Below, piece by piece: positions 54,207-63,261 of a stretch of DNA of 64,000 nt (within the stretch, counting starts at the first letter, position 1; the number at the start of each line of letters is the position of its first letter). Source of the stretch: Balneolaceae bacterium (lineage in GTDB: Bacteria > Bacteroidota > Rhodothermia > Balneolales > Balneolaceae); the NCBI GenBank assembly GCA_034521445.1, contig JAXHMM010000017.1, forward strand, positions 1-64,000, given 5' to 3'. The notes under the pieces are model-generated. The model made no database searches. It was not told where the DNA came from and saw nothing but the letters and a program-made list of their open reading frames with translations. The translations under genes and the position numbers were made by a program.

Positions 54207-55988
54207 TTGAGTTTCGAGAAGTTTAACCTGAGCCCTGAGCTCGGGATGGGCCTTTCCGACCTGAAGTTTGAAGAACCCACTCCCATACAGGACGAGTGCA
54301 TCCCGCTGATTCTTGAGGGACATGACGTGATCGGCGCCGCGCAGACAGGCACCGGTAAGACGGGCGCTTTCGTGATTCCCGTCATCCAGAAAATCATGGA
54401 GGACCCCGGCGACTACCACCAGGCCCTGATGCTGTCGCCCACCCGCGAGCTCGCCCAGCAGATTGACGAACAGATCTTCGCCCTGGGTTACCATACCCCC
54501 ATTACTTCCGCCACCATTATCGGGGGCAGTGACTTTGCCGCCCAGGCGCGTTCCATCCGGGCCAACGTAGACATTATCGTGGCCACGCCCGGGCGGCTGC
54601 TCGACCAGATGAATGTCACGGGCATCGATTTCAGCAAGCTGAAGTACCTGGTGCTGGACGAGGCTGACCGCATGCTCGATATGGGTTTTATTCCCGATGT
54701 CACCAGTATCGTACAGAGCCTGCCGAAGGAGCGGCAGACCATGCTGTTCTCGGCCACTATGTCCGGTGAGGTGATGAAGGTGGTCGATCGCGTCATGAAA
54801 CCCAACCCCAAGAAGGTGGAGTTCGAGATCTCCAAGCCGGTCGATTCGGTGGACCAGCGCGCCTACTTCGTGCACCCCAAGGAGAAGCTGAAGCTCATCG
54901 ATCACATCTTCGATACGCTGGAATGGGAGACCTGCATCATTTTTGTAGCAACACGAAAAGGCACCGACGAGCTGCAGCGCACTCTCAAGAAGAGGGACAT
55001 TCCCGCCATTAGCATACACGGCGACCGCAGCCAGGAGGAGCGAAACGAAGCGCTACGGGCTTTTAAAAACAAAAAATATCCGGTCATCGTGGCCACCGAC
55101 GTGCTCTCGCGCGGTATCGACATCGACAATGTGTCGATAATCATCAACTACGATGTGCCCAACACCACCGACGACTACATCCACCGCGTGGGCCGCACCG
55201 GACGATACGACAAGACGGGCACGGCCGTCACCTTCGTGACCAACCGCGACAAGAAGTACTTCAGTGACATCCGCAGTGTGGTGGGTGATCAGCTGACCAT
55301 CTACGAAGACGCCCAAAAAGCCATGGACGAGGAGAAGAGTGCCACTTCCGGGGCGAAAGGCGGAAGCGGGGACGCCCGGGGCAAGGAATCCGGCAAGGAT
55401 GACTCCGGACGCAAGGAATCGTCCGGAAAAAAGGAGGACGAGCGCGAGCCCATTCCCACGGACGAGCAGGGCCGGGCCATCATCGACCGCAGCAAGCTTC
55501 CCGAACGACCCTCGCCCTCCGGCGGCAAGGATAGCGAGAAGGACGGCGACAAGAAAGAATCTGATTCGAAGGATGCAGACAATCAGAAGAGCCGGCAGGA
55601 GGAAACGCAGGAACAGGAAACTAAGAAGCAGGAAACTAAGAAGAAGGAGCCCAAGCGGCAGGAAGAGGAGCAGAAGAAGCCCGAGAAGAAGCTAAATAAG
55701 CAGGAGAAAAAGGAGGAACCCAGTGACGAGGATAGTAAATCGTCCTCGAGGGACGGTGGCCGTCAGAAAAAGGAATCCGGACGGAAGGGTCGCTCCCGCG
55801 GAAGCAACGGGGAAACCACGGCCGGTACACAAGGCTCGCGCCGTGAAAACGGGGGACGCGGCAATCTGCCTGATCACATGCAGCCGGAAATCGTGGAGAA
55901 GGCGGTGAGCCGCAACAAACGGGCACGCAAACCCGCCAAAGGCATTTGGGGAATTATCAAAAGCTTCATTCCGAAAATCACGAGCTGA
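54207..55988 (+). CDS. DEAD-box ATP-dependent RNA helicase (RhlE-like) with long charged tail
   Basis: The protein starts at a TTG (54207) with SFEKFNLSPELGMGLSDLKFEEPTPIQ, the exact start expected for RhlE-type helicases; no ATG fits. Motifs are complete: AAQTGTGKTGAFV, SPTRELAQQI, LDEADRMLDMGF, FSATM, VATDVLSRGIDIDNVS and HRVGRTGRYDKTG. From about residue 375 a tail of some 200 residues rich in Lys, Glu, Ser and Arg (for example KKQETKKKEPKRQEEEQKK) is disordered and probably binds RNA. A possible -7 element TATATTTG lies near 54163, of the TAnnTTTG type used by Bacteroidota. The gap 54034-54206 shows nothing else. Confidence 0.93.
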   Translation: MSFEKFNLSPELGMGLSDLKFEEPTPIQDECIPLILEGHDVIGAAQTGTGKTGAFVIPVIQKIMEDPGDYHQALMLSPTRELAQQIDEQIFALGYHTPITSATIIGGSDFAAQARSIRANVDIIVATPGRLLDQMNVTGIDFSKLKYLVLDEADRMLDMGFIPDVTSIVQSLPKERQTMLFSATMSGEVMKVVDRVMKPNPKKVEFEISKPVDSVDQRAYFVHPKEKLKLIDHIFDTLEWETCIIFVATRKGTDELQRTLKKRDIPAISIHGDRSQEERNEALRAFKNKKYPVIVATDVLSRGIDIDNVSIIINYDVPNTTDDYIHRVGRTGRYDKTGTAVTFVTNRDKKYFSDIRSVVGDQLTIYEDAQKAMDEEKSATSGAKGGSGDARGKESGKDDSGRKESSGKKEDEREPIPTDEQGRAIIDRSKLPERPSPSGGKDSEKDGDKKESDSKDADNQKSRQEETQEQETKKQETKKKEPKRQEEEQKKPEKKLNKQEKKEEPSDEDSKSSSRDGGRQKKESGRKGRSRGSNGETTAGTQGSRRENGGRGNLPDHMQPEIVEKAVSRNKRARKPAKGIWGIIKSFIPKITS

Positions 55989-55996
55989 CCGGCGAA

Positions 55997-56776
55997 ATGG
56001 GCGACGGACTCAAATCGGTCGTCATATGGATGGGAGTGGGCCTGCTGGTACTGCTGTGGCTGCCCATGATGGGAGTACGGCGGCTGGCCGACCGCGATCC
56101 TGCACGCTACGGTACCGGGCGTCTCTTCCGCAGACTGGGACTGGCCATCTCCCGACTGAATCCCTACTGGAATATCTCCATCAGCGGTCACCGTCAGATT
56201 GACGATCGGCGCCCCTATGTGATGGTCTGCAACCACCTCTCCCAGGCAGACATCCCGCTTATTTCCAACCTGCCGTGGGAGATGAAATGGATTGCCAAGA
56301 AAGAGCTTTTCTCCTTTCCCTTTGTGGGCTGGATGATGCGGCTTGCGGGCGACATTCCCGTGAACCGCTCCGCCCTAAATCGAAAGTCGGCTACCCTCTC
56401 CCGCGCCGAAGAAACGCTGAAACAGCGCTGTTCGGTGATTTTTTTCCCGGAAGGCACCCGCTCCCGCAACGGGCGGATGAACCGCTTCACCACCGGGGCT
56501 TTCGAGCTGGCCATACGGCAGCAGGTGCCCGTGCTGCCCATGGTCATCGACGGCACCCAGAACTGCCTCCCCAAGAACAGCTGGAAATTCGGCAGCGCCC
56601 GAAACATACGTCTTCAGATCCTGGAACCGGTATCCACAGAGGGACTTTCATCTTCACAGAATGAGATTATGGAACTTCGCAACCGGGTACGGGACCGCAT
56701 CCGTGACCGCCTGGCCTCACTGCGGGAAGAGGAACCGCACAGGGTGGACAACACGCTCAAGGAAGGTTCTTCATGA
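55997..56776 (+). CDS. plsC: 1-acyl-sn-glycerol-3-phosphate acyltransferase (PlsC type)
   Basis: PlsC adds the second acyl chain in phosphatidic acid synthesis. The HX4D catalytic motif is CNHLSQAD, and the later conserved blocks are GDIPVNRSALNRKS and VIFFPEGTRSRNGRMNRF. An N-terminal membrane helix (VVIWMGVGLLVLLWLPMMG) anchors it. The ATG at 55997 (259 residues) is chosen because the longer frame runs into the helicase gene. Its last 20 bases overlap the convergent lipoprotein gene. Confidence 0.9.
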   Translation: MGDGLKSVVIWMGVGLLVLLWLPMMGVRRLADRDPARYGTGRLFRRLGLAISRLNPYWNISISGHRQIDDRRPYVMVCNHLSQADIPLISNLPWEMKWIAKKELFSFPFVGWMMRLAGDIPVNRSALNRKSATLSRAEETLKQRCSVIFFPEGTRSRNGRMNRFTTGAFELAIRQQVPVLPMVIDGTQNCLPKNSWKFGSARNIRLQILEPVSTEGLSSSQNEIMELRNRVRDRIRDRLASLREEEPHRVDNTLKEGSS

Positions 56777-57998
56777 CGGCGGTCCGTATCTTCGGGCGTT
56801 CTCCCTGCAGATCGGTCCAGGCAAAAAGGAGCTGACCGTCCGCGTTTGCCATTTTGGGAAAACCGCTGCCGCGGGAGGGTGACATGGCGGCAACCTCCTG
56901 CGCTGTTCCCGGTCTGTCATCCCCGGCAAACACCTCCCGCACCATAAACGCGGCCTCCTCCCCGCTGGAACCCTCCATCCAGCTTACGTAAAGCCTGTCG
57001 CCCGAAATGGCCGCATCCACCCGCCCCAGCGGAGCGCCCAGGTCTACCGTCACCGGTTCTCCGAAACTCATGCCCCCGTCGTCGGACCGCGAGGCCTTTA
57101 CACGCGGCGTACCACCGGCCTCGGTATACCATGCCAGCAGTACCGTGGAATCTGAGGAAGCCAGGGCGGGTCCGTTGACCGGGCAGGCCGAAATATTCCA
57201 GCCGTCCTGGTGAACGCTCACCGGTTCGCTCCATGCGCCGTCGCGGTAGCGTGCCACCGAGATGTCGCGAATCTCATCTTCGGTCCGGTCGCGCCATGCC
57301 GCCACGGCGCCGCCGGGCACCGCCGCCAGGGCGGTATTGCAGCAGTCGCATATGGCAGGATCCACCAGCCGCCGGTTGCGGACGCCGTCGCCGTCCACTT
57401 CAGCCGAACGCAGGGTCATGGCTTGGCCCAGATCGAAGTAGGAGTCGGGTCCCCGGTCCGCCGTACGGCGCCCGTCCAGCCAGAGGGCCAGCATGGAGCC
57501 GTCCTGACGGGGCAGGAGGGAGACAAAACCATGTTCGGTTGCCGTGCTGTCGTCGTGCAGGGTAAAGGGATCGTCCCAGTCGCCGTTGCCGCGAAGACTC
57601 ATGCGCACCTCGTAGGTGAAGCCCGGTGAAGGGATCTCGCGAAGCCAGTGCGCGGCCAGCAGTGCGCCGTTTACGCCTGTTACCGAAGGGATGTCCGCCC
57701 AGTTCACGATCCAGTCGTTCCCGGAGGCCACGGTCTGTGAGGCGCCCCAGCTATTTTCCTCCCAGCGGGCGTAGCGAAGGTGTGCTTGTCCGTCGCCGGC
57801 GCTGTCGGCGTTTTCCTCCACCCAGCTCAGCCAGACCCCGCCATCCGGCCCGGCCTGCAGATTGGGAACGCGTGCGGAGGCCTCTCCGGAAGGGGCGTCC
57901 ACCGCTTCGGGGGCGTTGGTTTCAGGCGAACTACAGCCCGCCATCAGCAGAACGGCGGCAAGCAGGGTGGAAAGGAGTGCAGAGACCGGGGCTTTCAT
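56757..57998 (-). CDS. Sialidase/BNR-like lipoprotein
   Basis: From the ATG at 57998 the product is 413 residues, with a lipoprotein signal ending LLMAGCSSPE. The rest is a propeller-like series with Asp-box relatives (SRSDDGGMSFGEPVTV, VARYRDGAWSEPV, LRYARWEENSWGAS) and repeated GGVWLSWVEEN-type strands; the CDCCNTALAAVPGG segment is conserved in related BNR proteins. It lacks a recognisable sialidase active-site Arg triad, so enzymatic function is not claimed. Probably a surface or periplasmic propeller. Confidence 0.72.
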   Translation of the reverse strand: MKAPVSALLSTLLAAVLLMAGCSSPETNAPEAVDAPSGEASARVPNLQAGPDGGVWLSWVEENADSAGDGQAHLRYARWEENSWGASQTVASGNDWIVNWADIPSVTGVNGALLAAHWLREIPSPGFTYEVRMSLRGNGDWDDPFTLHDDSTATEHGFVSLLPRQDGSMLALWLDGRRTADRGPDSYFDLGQAMTLRSAEVDGDGVRNRRLVDPAICDCCNTALAAVPGGAVAAWRDRTEDEIRDISVARYRDGAWSEPVSVHQDGWNISACPVNGPALASSDSTVLLAWYTEAGGTPRVKASRSDDGGMSFGEPVTVDLGAPLGRVDAAISGDRLYVSWMEGSSGEEAAFMVREVFAGDDRPGTAQEVAAMSPSRGSGFPKMANADGQLLFAWTDLQGERPKIRTAVMKNLP

Positions 57999-58058
57999 CA
58001 CAGGAAAAGTATGTCGTTATTGGTGGGTAAACATCCTTCGTATAGAAACACATTTGTT

Positions 58059-58508
58059 ATGGAAAAACAAGTACTCACCAAGCTCTTCGAACGCGACCTG
58101 GACCGGCTGATCACCGAGATGGAACAGGTGCCCGAAGAGTTGATGTGGAAGGCTCCTCCCGGGGTGACCAACTCCTGTGGGGTGCTGGCACAGCACCTGG
58201 TCGGCAACCTGCGTCATTTCATCGGCGCACACCTGGGCGGCACGGACTATCAGAGGGACCGCGAGCGCGAGTTTACGAACACAGGCGTACCGGCCGCCTC
58301 TCTTATACGTGAGGTGCGCGAGCTGAAGGATGCGCTCTTTCACATCCTTAATGACCTGGACCAGGGGGTGTGGGAGGGCGACTACCCGGAGGGGACGCCC
58401 CTGGAAGGGAGCACCCGTCAGGTGCTGGTCCACCTCTACGGGCACCTGAATTACCACCTGGGACAGCTTAACTACCTGCGGCGGATGCTGGACGAAAAAG
58501 AGGGCTGA
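58059..58508 (+). CDS. DinB-family protein (DUF1572-like)
   Basis: A 149-residue four-helix protein with the pattern of the DinB/YfiT metal-binding fold: WKAPPGVTNSCGVLAQHLVGNLRHFIGAHLGG, split here as NSCGVLAQHLVGNLRHFIG, and the final HLYGHLNYHLGQLNYLRR. Three conserved His (in AQHLVGN and in YGHLNYHLG) form the expected metal site. Many such proteins are thiol-dependent transferases or of unknown use. The ATG at 58059 is chosen; upstream codons are antisense to the neighbouring lipoprotein. Confidence 0.85.
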   Translation: MEKQVLTKLFERDLDRLITEMEQVPEELMWKAPPGVTNSCGVLAQHLVGNLRHFIGAHLGGTDYQRDREREFTNTGVPAASLIREVRELKDALFHILNDLDQGVWEGDYPEGTPLEGSTRQVLVHLYGHLNYHLGQLNYLRRMLDEKEG

Positions 58509-58536
58509 CAATCTGCCCGCCAAGCCCTACCTTCCC

Positions 58537-58599
58537 GACTTCCCGACTTCCCGACTTCCCGACTTATTAGACTTCAAGACTTTTAGACTTTAAAGACTT
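58537..58599 (+). repeat. GACTTNNN octamer array (8 copies) before the 58606 gene
   Basis: Eight GACTT units at spacings of 8, 8, 8, 9, 8, 8 and 9 bases fill the gap and end six bases before the ATG. The first three are identical (GACTTCCC). The same unit precedes ribF at 8943 and lies in antisense inside infB. Confidence 0.85.
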
Positions 58600-58605
58600 A
58601 GTAGT

Positions 58606-59100
58606 ATGAAAGACAACGACTTTCTAAAACCCGGAGACACCGTCAGCCACAGCAACAAGCAGCTCATGGAGTCCCCGGAAATCGAAGCCATCGCCAAACG
58701 CGTCATCGACAGGGAGGACATGGATTTCGGTCCGGCTGAGATCGGCTACTTCCTGGTCTATCCCAACCTCTCCAAATACCGCGCCGCCAAATGCGTGAAG
58801 GCCTCCCGCGAGGTGAAATACTACTCCGGCAACGACTATCTTATCGAGATTTCGGGCGAGATGTGGGACATGCTGGACGAAAATACGCGCGAAATGGTGC
58901 TTTTCCACCAGCTGCTGCACGTGGAGCCGGTCTACAAGGCCAAGAACCAGGAGTGGAAAATGAAGATCCGCAAGCCGGACTTCAAGGACTTCTACGAGAT
59001 CAACGACAAGTACGGCAACGAGTGGTACAAGACGGTGCAGGCCACGGTCTCCTCCCTGTACGACCTCGACCCGCGCCGCGAGAGCAAGGTGTCGCTCTGA
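58606..59100 (+). CDS. Putative phage-metallopeptidase-like domain protein
   Basis: The 164-residue soluble protein has MDFGPAEIGYFLVYPNLSKYRAAKC and a helix with MVLFHQLLHVEP, an HxxxH arrangement like the HELLH site of SprT-like and putative phage metallopeptidase domains. The first Glu of HExxH is Gln here, so activity is doubtful. The C-terminal part (KIRKPDFKDFYEINDKYG) is typical of the group. No signal peptide. Function unknown. Confidence 0.6.
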   Translation: MKDNDFLKPGDTVSHSNKQLMESPEIEAIAKRVIDREDMDFGPAEIGYFLVYPNLSKYRAAKCVKASREVKYYSGNDYLIEISGEMWDMLDENTREMVLFHQLLHVEPVYKAKNQEWKMKIRKPDFKDFYEINDKYGNEWYKTVQATVSSLYDLDPRRESKVSL

Positions 59101-59283
59101 CTACTCCTCCTCTTCCTCGAAGAATTTCATCTCCAGGGATTCCATCCGGCGCTCCATACGGTCGAGCTTGTAGAGGATAAGGGCGTGGGTTCGGGCCGCA
59201 TCGATACCCACCGGGCTGTCGTCGCTGCGGATCTGTTCCAGGATTTCCCGGAGTTCTTCGTCGGGTATGTCGAGGGAGTTCAT
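59101..59283 (-). CDS. Small hypothetical acidic helical protein
   Basis: A 60-residue protein from the ATG at 59283 (MNSLDIPDEELREILEQIR) with heptad-like helices (LYKLDRMERRMESLEMKFF) and a poly-Glu end. An alternative TTG start at 59322 would extend it by 13 residues into the preceding gene. It follows the SUI1 gene closely and is probably cotranscribed. No family recognised. Confidence 0.55.
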   Translation of the reverse strand: MNSLDIPDEELREILEQIRSDDSPVGIDAARTHALILYKLDRMERRMESLEMKFFEEEEE

Positions 59284-59290
59284 GGTGCCG

Positions 59291-59518
59291 TCAGCCTTGT
59301 ACGTTGAATCCTTCTTTTTCAAGAAATGTCGTGACCTTGTCGATCTGGTTGCCCTGGATCTCGATGGTTTTGGCGTAGCTGGTGCCGCCCGCCCCGCAGT
59401 GTTTCTTCAACTTCTTCTCCAGCTTCTCGATGACTTGGGGATTATGCTGGATGTTGGAGATGACGGTCACCTCTTTTCCGCGTCGTCCGCTTCGGTCCAG
59501 TTTTACAGTTACAGCCAT
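59291..59518 (-). CDS. SUI1/eIF1-like translation factor (YciH type)
   Basis: The 75-residue product is a minimal SUI1 domain: TVKLDRSGRRGKEVTVISNI, then KLKKHCGAGGTSYAKTIEIQG, the conserved core of YciH/eIF1 proteins. Bacterial YciH can influence start-codon fidelity in vitro; its role in cells is poorly known. It is shorter than Escherichia coli YciH because the N-terminal extension is absent. Confidence 0.85.
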   Translation of the reverse strand: MAVTVKLDRSGRRGKEVTVISNIQHNPQVIEKLEKKLKKHCGAGGTSYAKTIEIQGNQIDKVTTFLEKEGFNVQG

Positions 59519-59561
59519 GGGGGAGGGGATCAGAGTTGAAAATTACGGTTGGTGGTCCGGC

Positions 59562-60167
59562 CTAATAATTCTCGGCGGTGTCGGCATAGGCGTCGGGGCG
59601 CTTGGAACGCAGCTCGAAACCGTGCAGGGTATAGTTCCTGAGATGCCACAGAAAGCGCTTGACCGGCGAGTCTGGCAGGGTGAAACGCACGATGGATCCC
59701 GCTGCGCGGCGGATGGTCTTGTCGGCCGCCGAAAACTCGGAGATATCCACCACCACGGGGCCCTTGTGTTCCTTCGCCTTTTGCAGGAAATAACGCTCCT
59801 GGGGGGAGGCGTATTTGACCTTCGAGTGGGTGTAGCCGGTGTAGACCCCGCAGAGCTGATCGCCGTTCCTGAAATAGAGGAGGGCGCCGGTGTTGCGGTG
59901 CTGTTCGAAGATACGGTCGAGGGCCTCATAGGTTTCCGATTCGGAACGGGAAACCAACTCCTCGAAGTCCACCGTCTCCACACTCTTGCCGGCAGCCCGG
60001 CCCAGTTCCTCAAGGGCGCGCTTCTTGTCGGGCTGATAGAGTCCCAGAAAGAGGCTCAGGTGTGATTCGTCGTCCGGCAGGGCCGAGAGATGTTCGGCCA
60101 ACTCGCCGAAACCGGCTCCCTGGAAGGTGATGTTTTTGAAGGTGTCTTCGGGCGTCGCAAGGTCCAT
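59562..60167 (-). CDS. Uncharacterised 201-residue protein
   Basis: The ATG at 60167 (MDLATPEDTFKNITFQGAG) is preferred because the longer frame adds low-complexity codons. The protein is soluble, with mixed helix and strand, containing FEELVSRSESETYEALDRIFEQH and GPVVVDISEFSAADKTIRRAAGS. I see no known catalytic motif and do not recognise a family. It is in the same direction as the SUI1 gene and 43 bases before it. Confidence 0.6.
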   Translation of the reverse strand: MDLATPEDTFKNITFQGAGFGELAEHLSALPDDESHLSLFLGLYQPDKKRALEELGRAAGKSVETVDFEELVSRSESETYEALDRIFEQHRNTGALLYFRNGDQLCGVYTGYTHSKVKYASPQERYFLQKAKEHKGPVVVDISEFSAADKTIRRAAGSIVRFTLPDSPVKRFLWHLRNYTLHGFELRSKRPDAYADTAENY

Positions 60168-60378
60168 GTGGCGCTGGGTTATGGATGGCTTCGGTTCATC
60201 ATTGCCCCGGCATTTCGGCCGGGAGGGGGCGGGGGCTCCCGTTCGGGGCGCACCAAATATAACAAAAAGTGGCCATACCATGTGAAAAATGAATGCCCCG
60301 TGCGTATGTTAGAGGCGGAATGATTTTAAAGCGGTACAGACCCGATTTGCACCGCAGCCGTAATCTCGAATCCCGTCC

Positions 60379-62130
60379 ATGAACCTTGAAGGGCTTACAT
60401 CGTGGCTGAGCCGGAATCTCACCATACTTCGGTGGGTGGGGGAATATTCGCCCGCCCATCTCCGGGGTGACCTGGCAGCCGGCCTTTCGGTGGGAGTCAT
60501 ACTCATTCCCCAGTCCATGGCCTACGCCGTGCTGGCGGGCGTGCCGCCCGTCTACGGCCTCTACGCTTCGGTGATTCCCCTGATGGTCTATCCGCTCTTC
60601 GGCACCTCCCGCCACCTGGCCGTGGGCGTGGTGGCCATCGACATGCTGGTGGTGGCGGCGGGCGTGTCTGCGCTGGCGCCCGCCTCCCCGCAGAGCTACA
60701 TCGCCCTCGCGGTGCTGCTCAGCTTCATGGCGGGACTGATCCAGGTCGCCATGTCGGCCGCACGCCTGGGTTTTATCGTCAACCTCCTCTCCAAGCCGGT
60801 GGTACTGGGATTTACGGCCGCCGCCCCGCTCATCATTGCCGTGAGTCAGCTGGGCAACCTGCTGGGCATGGAGATCGACGCGGCCGCCCACATCTTTGTG
60901 ATGGCGGGCGACCTTCTGCGCTCACCGGGAGAGGCGCACATGCTGACAGCCGTCATAGGACTGGGCTCTATCGTTCTCATCGTGCTGCTGAACCGGCTGC
61001 TGCGCGTATCCTGGGAACCCCTGATCATCGTGGCCGGCGGGGCGTTGGCGGTATGGGGGCTGGATCTGCACGGTGAGGGTGTGGCCGTGGTGGGAGCGGT
61101 GGAGGGCGGCCTGCCGAGGGCAGGTCTCCCCTCGGCGGGACTCGAGGAGATGCGCCGCCTGCTGCCCACGGCCATCACCCTGGCCCTGGTGCAGTTCATG
61201 AACGTCACCTCGCTGGGACGGACTTTCGCTTCCAGGCACCGCTACAGCCTGCGTCCCAACAGCGAGCTTTTCGCCATCGGAGCGGCCAACCTGGCGGCCG
61301 GTATCTTCCGGGGGCTGCCGGTCTCGGCGAGCTTTTCCCGCTCGGCCATCAACGAGCAGTCGGGCGCCCGGACGCCCCTGTCAAATGTCTTTTCGGCCCT
61401 TCTGGTGGTGCTGGCCCTCCTGCTGCTCACCCCGCTGCTCTATTACATACCCATGGCCGCCCTCGCCGCCGTGATCATCACGGCGGCCCTGGGTCTTATC
61501 GACGTGGGCGAGCTCCGCCAGCTCTTCTACACCAAGGAGCGTGACGGCTACATCGCCCTGTTTACCTTTGCGACCACCCTGCTGGTGGGCATACAGGAGG
61601 GCATCCTGCTGGGCGTGAGCGCCTCCCTGGTGGCCGTGCTGGTCCGGGCCAGCCGCCCCAACGTGGCGGTGCTGGGACACATCGAGGGCTCGCGCTTCTT
61701 CCGCGACGTGCAGCGCCACCCGGAGGCCGTGCAGGTGGAGGGCATACTGGTGCTGCGGGTGGACGCCTCCTTCTCCTTCAACAACGCCGAGTTCTTCAAG
61801 GAGCACATTCTCAGCGAAAGCGAGCGCAGGGGACGTCCGGTGCAGGCGGTGGTCATTGACGGTATAAGCATCAATGACATGGACTCCACCGCCGTGGAGG
61901 CCCTGGAGCTGGTGGTGGACGAACTGGGAGACCACGGTATCGAACTGCACTTCGCTGGACTGAAGGGGGCCATTCGCGATGTGCTGCTGCGAAGCGGACT
62001 GGCGCGCAGGCTGGGAGGCACCCATTTCCATATCACGCCCGACCGGGCGGTGCGCTACATCCTGCAGAAAGTCCGGCGAAAGGACCCCGCCGACGGGCGA
62101 CTGGAGTGGTACCTGGGCAGGGTGGACTGA
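60379..62130 (+). CDS. SulP-family anion transporter with STAS domain
   Basis: SulP proteins carry sulfate, bicarbonate or other anions. The family start is clear (LAAGLSVGVILIPQSMAYAVLAGVPPVYGLYAS, split as GVILIPQSMAYAVLAG and PPVYGLYASVIPLMVY). The membrane core of about 14 helices reaches residue about 425, with LFAIGAANLAAGIFRGLPVSASFSRSAIN typical of the family. A cytoplasmic STAS domain follows (VEGILVLRVDASFSFNN, VVIDGISINDMDSTAVEAL). At 583 residues it is full length. The substrate cannot be told from sequence. Confidence 0.92.
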   Translation: MNLEGLTSWLSRNLTILRWVGEYSPAHLRGDLAAGLSVGVILIPQSMAYAVLAGVPPVYGLYASVIPLMVYPLFGTSRHLAVGVVAIDMLVVAAGVSALAPASPQSYIALAVLLSFMAGLIQVAMSAARLGFIVNLLSKPVVLGFTAAAPLIIAVSQLGNLLGMEIDAAAHIFVMAGDLLRSPGEAHMLTAVIGLGSIVLIVLLNRLLRVSWEPLIIVAGGALAVWGLDLHGEGVAVVGAVEGGLPRAGLPSAGLEEMRRLLPTAITLALVQFMNVTSLGRTFASRHRYSLRPNSELFAIGAANLAAGIFRGLPVSASFSRSAINEQSGARTPLSNVFSALLVVLALLLLTPLLYYIPMAALAAVIITAALGLIDVGELRQLFYTKERDGYIALFTFATTLLVGIQEGILLGVSASLVAVLVRASRPNVAVLGHIEGSRFFRDVQRHPEAVQVEGILVLRVDASFSFNNAEFFKEHILSESERRGRPVQAVVIDGISINDMDSTAVEALELVVDELGDHGIELHFAGLKGAIRDVLLRSGLARRLGGTHFHITPDRAVRYILQKVRRKDPADGRLEWYLGRVD

Positions 62131-62169
62131 TGCCGGGTAAACCGGGCGTGTCGGAGAATGAGCGAAACT

Positions 62170-63261
62170 TCAGCCTCCCCGTAAGTGGTCGACAGCCGAA
62201 CCCTGGGGGGTGAGATAGCCTCCCATCAGGTCGGCCGTCAAGCAGGAATGCACCGGAAGCACGCCCAGCAGGTCGCCGGGGCGCACCGAGTCGAAGACCT
62301 CCCTGCTGAGCGAGAGCAGTCCGTGTTCCTGGGAGAGGCGGCTTACGCTGCATCCCTCCAGGCTGGCGGACCAGCCGTCCTCGTCAAAGCGCACCACCTT
62401 GCCGTAATGCACGCCCCCGTTCTCCTCCAGGCGATCCTTGGAGAGATGCACGGCGCCCCCGTGCACCGTCACCTCCAGGCGCTGCGGGTGGCGGGCCACC
62501 ACGGGACAGGCCAATGCGCAGGCGATCTGCTGCTCCCGGCAAGCGCCGATCTGCTCCTGCATGAGGTCGTAGAAGACAAAATTGCCCGGGCTCCACTCCT
62601 CAATGCCCTCGAAATCCTCTCCGACGCTGCAGCAGGGCGTATCGCCCATGCGTATGACCGCCTCCCCGGCGGTCAGCTCATCGCGCAGGCTCCTCAGGCG
62701 CCCGGCACAGCTCCGGTTGATCTCCCGTATCTCTTCGGCTGAGCGGGCCGCGTAGGAGTGCCCAGGGTGGGAGTAGAAGCCGCGGAAGTGCAGGCGGTCC
62801 GCCGCAACCAGCCGGTCCAGCACCTCGCCAGCCTTTTCGGTATTATCCCAGGGGATGCCCGTGCGCCCGGACCCGCTGTCCACCTCCAGCCAGACGCCCA
62901 GATCTGTGTTCATTTCCCGCTGCAGGACCGACAAGGCGTCGGGGTCGCTCAGAAGCACCGACAGCGAAAGCCGGGAGGCCAGCCCGTTCAGGCGCTCCAT
63001 CTCCCGCAGGTTGACGGGGAAAGCGATGGTGATCTCCTCCCAGCCCGCTTCAGCGAAATACGCGGCCATGTCCACCGACGAGACGGTGATCTCCTCCACA
63101 CCCTCGGCGCGCATCCATCGGCCTATTTCGGCCGACTGATGGGTCTTCATGTGGGGACAAAGGCGCGCGCCGAAGCTGCGGGCGCGTTCGGCCATGCCTG
63201 CGATGTTGGCGCGGCAGCGTTCAGGATCCAGAATTAAAGCGGGAGAACGTACAAAGTCCAT
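62170..63261 (-). CDS. D-threonine aldolase / D-serine dehydratase-like PLP enzyme
   Basis: The alanine-racemase-type TIM barrel carries the PLP Lys in CPHMKTHQSAEIG (Lys39), and the C-terminal domain has the metal-binding His-Cys pair in PVHSCLTADLMGGY, which defines the D-threonine aldolase / D-serine dehydratase group. The product is 363 residues from the ATG at 63261. That ATG overlaps the stop of the upstream dipeptidase gene (TAATG), so the two are translationally coupled and may work together in D-amino-acid peptide breakdown. Confidence 0.85.
   Translation of the reverse strand: MDFVRSPALILDPERCRANIAGMAERARSFGARLCPHMKTHQSAEIGRWMRAEGVEEITVSSVDMAAYFAEAGWEEITIAFPVNLREMERLNGLASRLSLSVLLSDPDALSVLQREMNTDLGVWLEVDSGSGRTGIPWDNTEKAGEVLDRLVAADRLHFRGFYSHPGHSYAARSAEEIREINRSCAGRLRSLRDELTAGEAVIRMGDTPCCSVGEDFEGIEEWSPGNFVFYDLMQEQIGACREQQIACALACPVVARHPQRLEVTVHGGAVHLSKDRLEENGGVHYGKVVRFDEDGWSASLEGCSVSRLSQEHGLLSLSREVFDSVRPGDLLGVLPVHSCLTADLMGGYLTPQGSAVDHLRGG

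Noticed and set aside
58537-58599. GACTTNNN array as a CRISPR array
   Set aside because: Units are 8-9 bases with no unique spacers, and no cas genes are present.
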